Notes under the pieces: generated by a model | Databases searched by the model: none | Seen by the model: the letters and a program-made list of their open reading frames with translations, nothing else | What the model was told of the DNA's origin: nothing | Assembly (NCBI GenBank): GCA_000469685.2 | Contig: LS997563.1 | Location: forward strand, 24,816,897-24,880,896 | Origin: Haemonchus contortus | Taxonomy: Eukaryota > Nematoda > Chromadorea > Rhabditida > Trichostrongylidae | DNA length: 64,000 bases | Direction: 5' to 3' | Part shown: one piece after another, positions 45,001-57,000 of the stretch | Layout: each line of letters begins with the position of its first letter | How positions within the stretch are numbered: the first letter of the stretch is position 1 | Program-made: the position numbers and the translations under genes

Positions 45001-48000
45001 TGCTGTTGAGTGATGTCCCACCTAGGGTCAGCTTCAACATCACTTGTCCATTTCTCGGTGTCGCTGTCTTCACTGTCAAGCGTGGCCATTTAATTAGAAT
45101 CTGAAGCAGAATCTTCTCTTGAGCGAAAAGTTGCCTGTGAATCTTGCGAATCATCTGCATCGCCGCCTTCGTTTTCAGCATCGGAGCCCAACAGTATTGC
45201 TCGGGAATTTTCATCCATGTAGCCATCATCACAGTAACTGGGATCCATTATCCTATGACGAAAAATATAACCTTTACTTGAATTGCTTGTCCAAATTCAT
45301 GTAAAAAGGATGTAAAGGGTTTTTGCTGAAGTATCCGATAATTCGAAACATGCCATTCTCATCTTGTCTGTTCTCTTGTGTCTCGACAGAGTCATTGGCG
45401 TTTGGAAATAATTTGGTAAAAACTCTCACCTCCCTTCGAGCAACCAGAAACAACATTAGATGCCATAACGTAGCTCTAAATAGTGTGTATGACTTATAAC
45501 CTCTACATGCCACATTTGAAAAAACTTTTTGTCAGCTGGAAATGCTTACGAAGAATTGACTTACTTCGGGGACCGAGTGGCCCGCCAGCGGGCCACAGCA
45601 GCAGCCCGCGAAAAGCGCGCTCGGTCTCACACGCCAGACACGCTAAAAAAGCGTGGTCGCCAATAGGTTAGGGGCCTATGTTTGCGAGTAGCCCTATTCA
45701 TCGTGTGCTACAATCGTGGAAAGAATTTAGTGAACTAGGGAAGCGGAATTTTGAAGTAATGTGTGAAGATGCAATAAATAGAAAGTCGAGTTTGAAAAAA
45801 ATAACGATTGATCCGTGATCAATCCCAACTCTGTATTCGAATTCAATTCAGTATTCGAGTTTGAATGCAAGAACGACAACCAACAGACCCCCAATGGTGA
45901 AAAAGAAATACGGCACTGCAAAAGCGAACTGGGCTCACCTAACATCCCACTACCTGTTATTACAAGCCTCCTTCAAAACGTATGCAAAAGCACATGCAAT
46001 TCCGCTTGTCGACTGCAATTTCTCTCAGCCTTAACCAAGCAAAGAAGTGTATCATATTAGGAGTTTGCTTGTCTGCACTTGTTAAAAACCCGTAATCAAC
46101 CAGACCGATTTCTTCCAAAACTAGCACAAAAATTGTTGCTCTATTTCCGTTTCATTCGCGTTCCATGGAATAAAGGTCTTTAAATATTTAGGCCGCTTCA
46201 TTTTTTATGCTCTTGTTTCTTTTTTCCATTCCACTTCCAGCACGCTCAAACATCAAAATAACAGGTATACGAGGATTTCTTCACGTTTACTATCCAAATC
46301 CATCTAGCTACTGCTGAATGAAAAGCTTTGCGGCCGACCATGGTGTAGCTAGGTTATTGGTTGAGCGTGACAATTCTCAAAAATGTTCACTGTGTCCCTT
46401 ACTGAAACATGATGATTCTCTGGAGGCTTCATGTAGTCTCAAGACATTATTGAAATAATGAGTGAGTTCAGGAGCGTGAGCCAAAGAGAAAATCTTTAAA
46501 GTCAAAAACTCATGGGTAAATTAGTTTTTGCTCACAACCCTTGTGGAATAATTGTATCCTGCTATACCTAACGCGCTAAAGATGCGTGTTGGTTTGTGTG
46601 TTGTGTGTTTGTGTGTATGGGTGTGCATATATGTATGCGTGGAAGTGTATGTGTTCGTGTGTATATGTAAGTGAATGTGCACATGTATGTGTTGTATATC
46701 TTTGGCAGGAAATTGACAATTTCTGCCCCCCTGGACAAATTTGTAAGGGCTACAGGCAGCACGGTGGGTACATTGATGAAAGGGGGTGGGAAGTACGAGA
46801 TGAATCTCGCGCGCAGGATGCGGAGCGTGCGCAAGTTGAGCGCAATCCGAGTAAAAATATGCAGCCAAGTTGGAATAAGTAGGAAACAAACCAAGTTGCT
46901 TGGGTAACCATGACTTCATCTGGCCTCCGCACCACTCGGGTAAAAATACGCACTACCGAGGCCAATGGGAGTAAAATTTGGAACCAGCACCAATTGAGAA
47001 CACAACCCCATTACAGGTTGACTGAGCATTTCCGCACCTGAATGTGGATCAGAAATTTACATTCAGGTTCAGAAACATTCCTGAGCCCGGGAAAGTGTTT
47101 AGAAGCTAGTAGAAGTAAAACTTGCATGCTGTGTGCTTTAGGTACCATAGTAGGTGGAGACTAGATCAAGAATTTGTTCAGACTAAAAAACATTCCAGAG
47201 CTCATGGGGCAAGGTCTCAATCCATGGCATGTAGGATGACCACCGAGATTGGCTGCTTTCAAAGTCCGCCGGCCGGCCGACGCGCACGGGGAAGTGCTAG
47301 GGGGGAGGAGGGCGGCAGAAGCATCTTTCGTAGTCCGCGACCGGCGACCGGTCGCCGGTCGCTAGCGACTGGTCGCTCGACTGATCGCGCGGGACCGTCC
47401 ACGGCGGCACCCATAACTAGCGCGGCCTACTCGACCGATCAAGCGACCAGTGGCGCGATCAGTCGAGCGACCAGTCGAGCGACCGGTCGTGGACTATGAA
47501 AGATGCCAGACGATCGGTCAGCCACACGAAGTGCTGTGAACAAGGAGAAGTTGTGGGTGCCGCCGTGGACGGTCTCGTGCGATCAGTCGAGCGACCGCTC
47601 GCGCGACCGGTCGCGGACCCATCTCACGAGCGACCGGTCGTGGACTATGAAAGATGCCAGAAGAGACTAGATCAAAAACCATTTGTACGAGCCCCTTGTT
47701 GTTTGGTTTTTGATCTTGTTATTCTTTGTTTTCAGCCCCTCGACCGACCGTCTGCCGCCCTCCTACCCCCTAGCACTGCCTCGTGCACGCCGTCCAGCAC
47801 CCCTTGGCGGAGCTAAGACCAAAGTGTACACTCTTGTTCGAATCATTTTCAAAAGTGCAAAAAATGAGCAGAAACCAGTATAAGCACAGAAAACAATCAT
47901 CTATGCCAGCAAGGGAGGTTACGAAAGCGGGCCGAGCTAATAAGCAAAACCAAATATCCTCTTCAAAAGCCTTTCAGATCACGCAACTGACCTTTTTTGC

Positions 48001-51000
48001 TTCCTCGCTTTTTTCACCCCGCTCACGTAAAAAAATAGGGCATTCAAACTCTCCAAAAGTACAACAGTGAATAGGAACTACGACATCTGACAATACCGAT
48101 CAATCCATACCAACGAAACTATCAAACTATTGTGTAGTTGACAAGGTTTCTTGAAGCTCAGTTTTTCTAGGAGTACAGCGTTTAGATATGGTGTAGTTTG
48201 CGTTGTAGAGATCTTTCAATGGAGAGGTAAATTTGTGTGGGTGACATTGTGCCCACAGCATCGACCTCTCAGGGCATTGAACTGTCAAACTCTAGAGTAA
48301 ATTAGATTTGATTGCAAGTACGCGGTAAAGGTGTCTATGGATATCGATTAACCGGGAGCGATAAACATCGACTTGGTGTTGGCGACCGCTTATTTACAGC
48401 TCCTTTCATTTTGGACATGCAGAATCCGGTTGAAGTAACGCGGTTTACAACGATTTCTTGTGTAACTGAGAGGCAAAGAAAGAAGTATCCGATAATGATG
48501 GAGAGATTTTGATCAGTATCGATATGTATTGCCCGATACGGGCTGCCCACAACTCATTTCTTCGAGACGAAAGTAAAAGTAGAAAAGTAGACATCGGAGG
48601 AGGGGTAATCTAGCTCCAATATAAGAAGGAAAGAAGTCGGGAGCAAGCCGTGTGATCCGAGTGGTACACTAACAAACGATAACGACTAGTCATCACGTAA
48701 AATGTACAGCGATTCGGATTACGCAGCCAGAGGTAATCATATTTTCGAATTCAAACACTTAACCCTTTGACAAGAGTGCGCCTTTTTGCGTGTCTGGCGC
48801 GCGGGACAGACGCATTTCGAGGCTTTCCGCTTCCGCGGCTTATCATTGAGCCGCGCTGTCCCACGGTTCATACATTTTTCTGGTGTGAACATTTTTTGCT
48901 TTTTCTCAAGCGTTTTTTATGATTTCATTAAAATATGTGTAAATGAGGTAATCATGAGTTTTCAACTTTAGTTAAGTCTGGTTTTATGCATTATATAGCT
49001 TGGGAATCGAAATGGATCAGCCTGCAGTGGACGATTTAGAGGGTGGTCTTCAAAGATTATTTGTCGCACCTGACGAAAGTAAAACCGACGAATAAAACTT
49101 TTCAAGCTATGTTTGAAGGTGCTACACATGGGGAGGGGGCTAAGATTCACTTAAGATTTAGATTTAAGATTTGCTTCAGTAGTCAGCCCACAGCAAGGAT
49201 TCAGCAGCTGCACTTGCTATGGTCATGACTAATGGGCGGACTCTTGATTCAAGGAATGCATCCGTATACCAATAACTAGAGAATGATTTATTGACTAGAA
49301 TGGTGATAGAGTGACTTACATAGTGCCCACCTGTCCGACACTCGAGAAGGCGAAAAGGAATAGTGATAAAAGTCGAGGATATGTAGGTCAAAAAGTGGGC
49401 AAGTTCTCGAAGAATTTGTTACAAGCAACTAATTCGAGCTTATTTAAGTGTTTCACCTCTTTTTAAGAAATAAGCCTTTAAAAAAAATTTAAGAAATAAG
49501 CCGCGAAAAAATCCGCAGTAATTATGCGTCAACCTAATAGTTTTATAGAACATTGGCAAGGTCTTTGAAAGTTTGTAGAAGCTAAATGTGATGGTGTTGC
49601 GACCAGCAAGTATCCGAAAATGGCGCTATTTCAGATGTTTTCCCTCGAAAGTACAATTCCTCCACCATTTTCTGTCTCAAGGCTAGGAACAAGACTGAAG
49701 AATTTCTCGAATTTGTTGTTTTTATGTTTTCTTGTCACAGTGATATTCAACACCATCAGAGCTTCTCTTCTGAAAACATTAATCACACTGTCAAGAATTA
49801 GGGCCTTTACCAACATTCTGTAAAGAAAATCAGTGCACGTAGAAGATACCCACCTTTTGGTCAGCCACAGCACCAATTAGATTACTCGCATAATAATTGG
49901 GAGGCTGAAGTTCTGTAAATGCGATTAAAAACCAGAATGCGTCTTCTTCATCAAGATATAGTAGTGCTACTGCAGCTATTCGATTCAAGCCCTGAAAATT
50001 CTTAGTTGTGAGGGTTTTGCAGAGTTTACCCTACACTGAACACTAATAAGAGAACCTGGCAGTATCCTATCAAGGTGTCATGGTATCTGTAGGCGTACAA
50101 TACTCTCCGTAGTTGTTTCACCTTTTCCGAATCTGGATCGGCAAACATGCTGTTGGCCGAAAGAGTCCGTACCAGGTCAAGATCAATCTTGAAAAAAAAC
50201 TTTTTTAACTGCACATTTTGCGCGTCTGGATCTGATAAAAAAGCCTGTGTAAATCACACCCTCGAGCTGTATAAATTACAACTTCAAGCGTTACGAAGCT
50301 AAACTTCATACTAGCTATAATAACTTGATTATGGTCATATATGAAGAAAAGCGCTTAGAATGAGTAGTTCCATGATTTGACTAGAGCACTTAAATCAATA
50401 TCATCCCTCTTATTTATAAGGCGGTAGCTAGGTGTGTCGGGTGTCTGTGAACTTGTATGATAACGATAAAGTTAGTGATATGGAAAACCTAGCTCTATCC
50501 TGTATTTCCTTCTTAAATATGAAGCAGTAACTTGTGGGTAGGTTAACTGAGTAGAGTACTGCGGAGTGAAGTAAGTAATAAGGAGTAGTGCGGATAATTC
50601 AAAACAATGATTTCGATATGTGCTGGCATCGTGCCATATATGTCAATACAAAAATCAAAAGTGATAGTGAAGTTAGGAGACCTCGCTTTTTTTAACATTT
50701 AGCGCTGAAGCGCAGATAAGGAATATAGCCCATAACTGTCGTCAGTAACGTTTCTTAGCCAAAGGGAAGTATTTTTGACTTAACCCCATCCTAGCTTTTT
50801 GCACAAGGTTATGATTTCATCCCCACCCCAGCGCTCCTCCCCTCCAAGGCTCAGGCAAAAACTATATTCTTCCACCTAGAAACGTCGTCTCGGCTAACCT
50901 CCTTTTCTTCACTTTAACCCTCAGTGTTTGCAAAAGGATGCCCCCCAACTGCATTTTCTATTTACAATGTAAAAGTAAGGGATGATGCCCAGCGTAAGTC

Positions 51001-54000
51001 ACGCGACCCGATTGGTTCTATAATAATTACTAAAAAGGTGATCCACTGGCGTATGAAGGACAGGATAGTATAACAGGCAAACCTGACATTGCTGCACCCC
51101 TCATAAACTGATAGGTCTCCAAAACAAAAAAAAACTACCAGGTCATCAACTATGTTCGCGCACAACGATGATACGTAAGAAACCCGGGGAGCCTTTTGCA
51201 GCTCACTTTCCGAAAACTAGTGAAACAATGCAGTCTCGGCCTGACCTGCTTGATGGAAGTGTCATAGACCCCATTCTCTTGCTGTGTAAGCGCCTTGCGA
51301 AGCATACTGCCATAATAACCATTTCCGAGTTCCGTTATTTTCTCCCTCATGACAAGTTGAATTAAACTGAAACAGAAAACGTGTAAAGTTGCTCGGCATA
51401 ATTCAAACTGCACTTCTGAAAGCTTGGCAAGTAATCGGTCACTTTAACTTGCGAAATTCGGGCAACACGCACGCAAACACATATAGAGGGTGCGCCATAA
51501 ATATTGTTACAACTAAACGGATGTCCGCACTTTCCTGTTTGAGGGGTTCATCCAAATCTGCACCTTCTTTCACGTTCAGCATATACCTTAGCTAATATAT
51601 CTGCTTTGGTGCTCACAATACGTCAGTTATCGAAAATCAACCTGCACTTCTGAAAGCCTTGCAAACATTCTGCAGCCGTTCCTTCTTTGCGCGCATTTGG
51701 TGAGACCACTTCCGTGATCGTTCGTCGCTCCGACTTTGCCGCATGACAGTCTCTTATATCTCAAAGCGTGGACAGGTCAACGGCCAACCTCAAAACAGTC
51801 GTCTCGTCTCGAATGCAATCACTTCTCCGAATACAATTGCTTGGGAATGATTACGCTACGAAACCTGCAAAAATTGAATGTGTGCCGAATTGAATGTGTG
51901 TTCTACTCCGAAGAGAATAGTCCTCCCGAGCGAATAAAGTTGCACCCACATGGATTTCGAAAAAAGTATGATTTTTTGACGACAATTTTGGGAGGAAGAT
52001 CAAATGCCGTGTCCTCTAGTTGCACGCAGCACACGCTCTAACACACTTTTTTTTCTGACGAGGTGTCGAGAAGTTGAAAAGTATCAGATCGTTTCCCATT
52101 GCCATTTACTTCTTCTGTGACGGTTTTGTGCTGGAATCTTCGCCTTCGAAACGATAGCACTCATTTCTGTCGAGAAAAGTATAAAAATTGATCAAAATGT
52201 CCTCATGAGAGAAGTTGCTGCTCAGGGTCGAAAACTATTTTGAGGTCGAGAAGGATACGATTTGGAAGCACACGCGTACTTGCTCACCAATGAAAAAAGA
52301 TCAAGACTGGTGCTGAGTAGATGTTTGCAATTATATCCCCGTTTCCAATGGGCCTTAAAATTTTTCGGTCCACAATTCATTGGGTTCTCGGTCATACTGC
52401 ACACGGGAGAGGGAAGCCTGCGCTCTAAAACACACCACTCTTGTTGTTTCTACGGAGTCGTTGAAAAAAGCTCGGACTGGAGTTTCTCAGAAAACTCTAC
52501 GTGCCGCCGTCGATGACAAACTGAAGCATCTTCGAGCTACAATTAATAAAATGTCAAGTGACCGTGTGTTCACTTTGTTGGTGCGATGCATAATGAATAG
52601 TACACATAAATTCACCATGTATCAATGTGAAATGCGGCTTCTGTACGACGATTAGTATACTACAATATTCATGACGCACCCAGTAGAATATGCGACCAAT
52701 AAAGACGTCGCTGATACCTCATATTACGAGGGTTGCCTTTTATACTTTGGGAATGGGCAATCCTAGTGTTGCAATCTGGCAACTGACAGCTCAGAAGGTT
52801 TCGGCATATGAACGCTATTCGTGTTGTTTACACTAACTTGAAATATTTATTTATGCCAAAAAAGGGAATTAAATCGTAAACATTTTTGTGCGATTGTTTT
52901 TTTTGGCAATGCAACTGCCGTGCAATTTTTGGCGATGAAGCTCCATCAAGGACAAGGATTTAACGATGGTATGGTGAATTCAACCGAGGTCGTAGTTCAC
53001 TCCAAGACGAATTTTGTGGATGTCGTCCAAAATCAGTTGTTGTTCCGGAAACCATTGATGCTGTGCGCAAACTAATATTGCAAGATCGTCATGTGACCTA
53101 TCGTGAGATTGAGGCATCCTTAGGCATTAGACGTAAAAAATAAAATGAGGTCAACGTTTTTCGACACCTGAAGAAGCGGTTGATGCGTTCAGAATCCATG
53201 TTTCAGAGTTACCTCAATCAGAGTGGCAAAAGTGCTTCAACAATTGGTTCAAACGCATGCAAAAGTGTATAGGACATAATGGAGAATATTTTGAAAAACA
53301 ATAAAGCGGTTTCCAATGATTAATATTCATTTTTGTTCTCTGATCCCGAAATATAAAAGGCAACCCACGTTCTTCCAGAAACGAGTCCAGTATTACTACC
53401 TAACCGAAAGCCAATCAAGCTTTCAGTCGTGCAAGCAGAATGACTGAAGCTCCGTAAAGACATCTCCATAAAGATAAAAGCATTGACAGTGAAAATGCAC
53501 GTGGGGCAGGGAGACACATGAAAGTGTACAGTGTTGTTGGAATCAAAAGGAACTGACTCGGTCTTGAGTATTGTTCCGTGTTATATGTAATAGGTTGATG
53601 CATAATTATTGCGGATTTTTCTTCTTCTTTTTCGTCTTTTCTCTCGATACAGTTTGAATATTGAATTATGATTTGATAGAAATAATCATCTTGTTTTCCT
53701 TAACAGAAATATGACTAGAAGGTCACCCTCTTATACGTCACATTATGCTCTATTACTTCGAGAAAAGTTGGAAGGTGGCGCAGTCATAAAGTTATCTCAA
53801 CGAGCATCTCGGTGATGGAAAAGTCAGCCAAAGCCGAACAAAGAATGAAATATGCTCCTACGGTCGCCCTATTCACTAGAAGAACCTCCTATGGATTATC
53901 ACGTCAATCGTCCGCTGAAAAACTGGCTGGTGAACAGATCTTTCGACGAAATGGATGGCTTGATGGCCGACGACAAGGCGTGGATCGCCTCCAAGATTCG

Positions 54001-57000
54001 AAACTTCTTCGCCTGTGGGATCCGACTGCTTAACAAATGAGAAGCAGTGCTTAACGTATATGGTGGACATGTTCCGGAGTAATTATTTGAGCATGTCTTG
54101 CTGAATATTTCTATCCGTCCTTAGAGTAAAATTTGCCGAAAAAAATGCGCAATAATTATGCATCAACCTAATAGTAACTCGCCTTTCCCGGTGCTCCTCC
54201 CTTCCTAATGCACCATCCTAGCCATAAATGTATGTTATATACAGTAGCGCTCAAAAGTATTCGGCGAAATGCTTTTTCAGTTATAATTTTCAGTCATAAC
54301 TCCTTTCCTACTGGATCTAATCGAGCGAAATTTCAATATGTGTAGCATTGGTGTAGGGTGAATATTTATCACTACCAACCTGCAATCTGGTCATGTTCCA
54401 GATATCCAAAAGGGCTCGAACAAAAAATCAACTAGAAATACGGATGGTGGTTCTTCTAGAAGTGCTTTCCTTTTTGCCATGTCTTAAGTGTACGAGCACT
54501 AATGTCGAACACAGAAGAGAAGAAAAACGTACACAGGGTCGGAATAACTGCAGACGCCACAAACTTGCTTTCAGCATAGTCTAGAAATGCCTTCCCCTTA
54601 TTATGTGGACATTACTGCTTTGCAGTCAAATAGTGTTGGATAGTGTGAGATATGCTTCTATTAAACATATCAGAAGTTCATGGATTTGCTTCACTGGGAA
54701 AAAAGGTACGGCAAGTTAAAGTTGGCCGAATACTTTTGAGCGCTACTGTATATATATACAGGGTGTCCCAAAATTATTTGCGCCGATTTATAGCAATATA
54801 TTTGAAACCTCTCAACTGCGAAAAGCGATGGAATTTCTATGCACGCTAGCTAACACTATGTGCTACAACATACTAAAGTCGCATTTCAAAATATCCCCCA
54901 TGAGCGTGGATAGAAGTCAGATTTTGCTCTCGACTTGATCGCATGTGGCACGCAGGTATCCTTATCCATTTCTTCCCAGCCGTTCTTCAGCCTTATCATC
55001 CTAGGACTCCAAACTGGGACTGCAAACACGACAGGCCCTTTTCTAGTCAGGGATCATTCGTGGGAATCAAGTGAGTCAATTTCTGGAAATTAGGATGACC
55101 ATTCCTCTTCACCAATGAAGTCGGGCAGCTGTCGTCGGCACCACTAGCGGGTAAGCTTCTATCTGTGGGCTGGAGAAGCGTCCTGCTGGAAGGACTACGA
55201 GGTGTTTTAGAAAACGTAGTCGGACCAATGTTTTATTTACTTCCATTATTACGCCGTTTGAGTACTGGTCTTGGTCAATTTTCACGCCTGCACTGAAGAA
55301 ACCACGAGCGGCTTACCCTTGCCAGTTATTTACTCGGAAAACATGATTTTACTATTCTGATAACAACCTTTTTGTGAGATATTACACGCTGGATGTTTCT
55401 TCGCGGAACGCGAACGTTTTGGTTGTTGAGGGATGGTTTAATCGTGAAAAATTTTTTGGCCAGAGAAAACGATGAAGGGTTGCGTGTCATCACTCAAGTG
55501 GGTCTGCGACTTTCTGCATTTTTTGGCCCTACAGAATCTATTGTGATCGGGATTGGAGCATACGATAGGAATGGTAGTGAGGCTTCTGCATGACATTCTT
55601 CCATCGCGATAACTCGGATAAGCCGTGCCCGTTGACTTCCTTTTGATGGGTCACCCAGGATCCCGACCGGTTGGCATACGGACCATTTTGATAGTCCTAT
55701 CTTCAGAAACATTCTACCTTTCCAACTGTCCTAGTTTGTCCCTGATTCAAGCTTTTTTTCTGTATCGCTTAATAGCCTGCTATACTGTTATTTCAAAAAT
55801 CCCAAGGAATTTCATACTGCCCTTCCACCTCTGGCGTGTCAATGACTGCATGTGGCATTGAATGAGCCTCCTCCATCTGAAAGATAATGGGAGTTCCACA
55901 TCAGTGGCCATGCATATTGCAAGGAAACCTTCTTATGCAACTAATTAATAGCAGGTAATGTGAATTTGATAAATTATTTCTACCTTAAAAATTACTGAAC
56001 TTTGGCGCAAATAATTTTGGGACTCCCTGTATATATACATATATATGGTTAGAATGGATTAAAGATCTACGTTCACCTGGGTCAACCTGGTATGACACTG
56101 AATAACACGTATCACACGTACAACCATTATTGTTAGTTATTACAACACTCTTATGTGTGCCCTCAATCCCAAGTAAATTTTCATTGCATCGAGTTAGTTA
56201 GATGTCCCAATAAAAATCCAAAAGAGGGGATCGATACCAGTGGGAGCATTGTTCTTTGTCCTTCATAGAAAAAGTCGCATTCAACAAACCCCTTCCAAAC
56301 TCGCGATCGGTAGGCTTCGGGAATACCCGTGCGGATGAGACTTTTCAGTTCCTGACTTTCCACTAGTGGACGTCCCACCCAGTTTACCATGAAAGCATCC
56401 CATGATTGTAGCCATAGCATGTTCTCCTTGCTTTGTTCCTAAATAGAAAACATCCATTGAAGACCAAAATTCGTGCGATGCACTCAATGATGTTCTTAAC
56501 AGCTAACCAGATTTGCTGCTTCTAGATATTGGTTGCCTTTGCTAGCATACTCCGCTGCTAAGTTCAACAAATCTCCAGTAGAGGATTCCTAAATGAAACG
56601 TAAATTCTACAGTAGAGGTAACTAACCACTACGATACGCGATTATTTTGAACTAAAACGTAGCTTTCTCGCATTTTGTTTTACAACTAGGCTTTCTGCTG
56701 GTACTCTTGACTCAATCAACCAAAGTGCAATCGACTCGTATCGAAAACGGAACTGCTACGGACGGATAGCACCTTCTTGAACTTCCTTACAAAACAGTAT
56801 ATCAACCACATCTGGCGCAGTACGTTCTTATAATGAAACTAGTCGGCCTCGCAAAATGCCTGACTAAATCACGGTCTTTTCCTTCTCACGACGTACGATA
56901 CCACACTTATGATCTCAATGTTTTCTGTAAGGAAGTGCTCAAAGAGAGACGAACCCTTCAACTACAATGAGAGAAAACAGGTCGTTATCAAAAATACTTG

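Noticed and set aside
46520..46920. 132-codon minus-strand open frame with HTHTHKHTT
   Set aside because: Translation of the GT microsatellite at 46582-46695.
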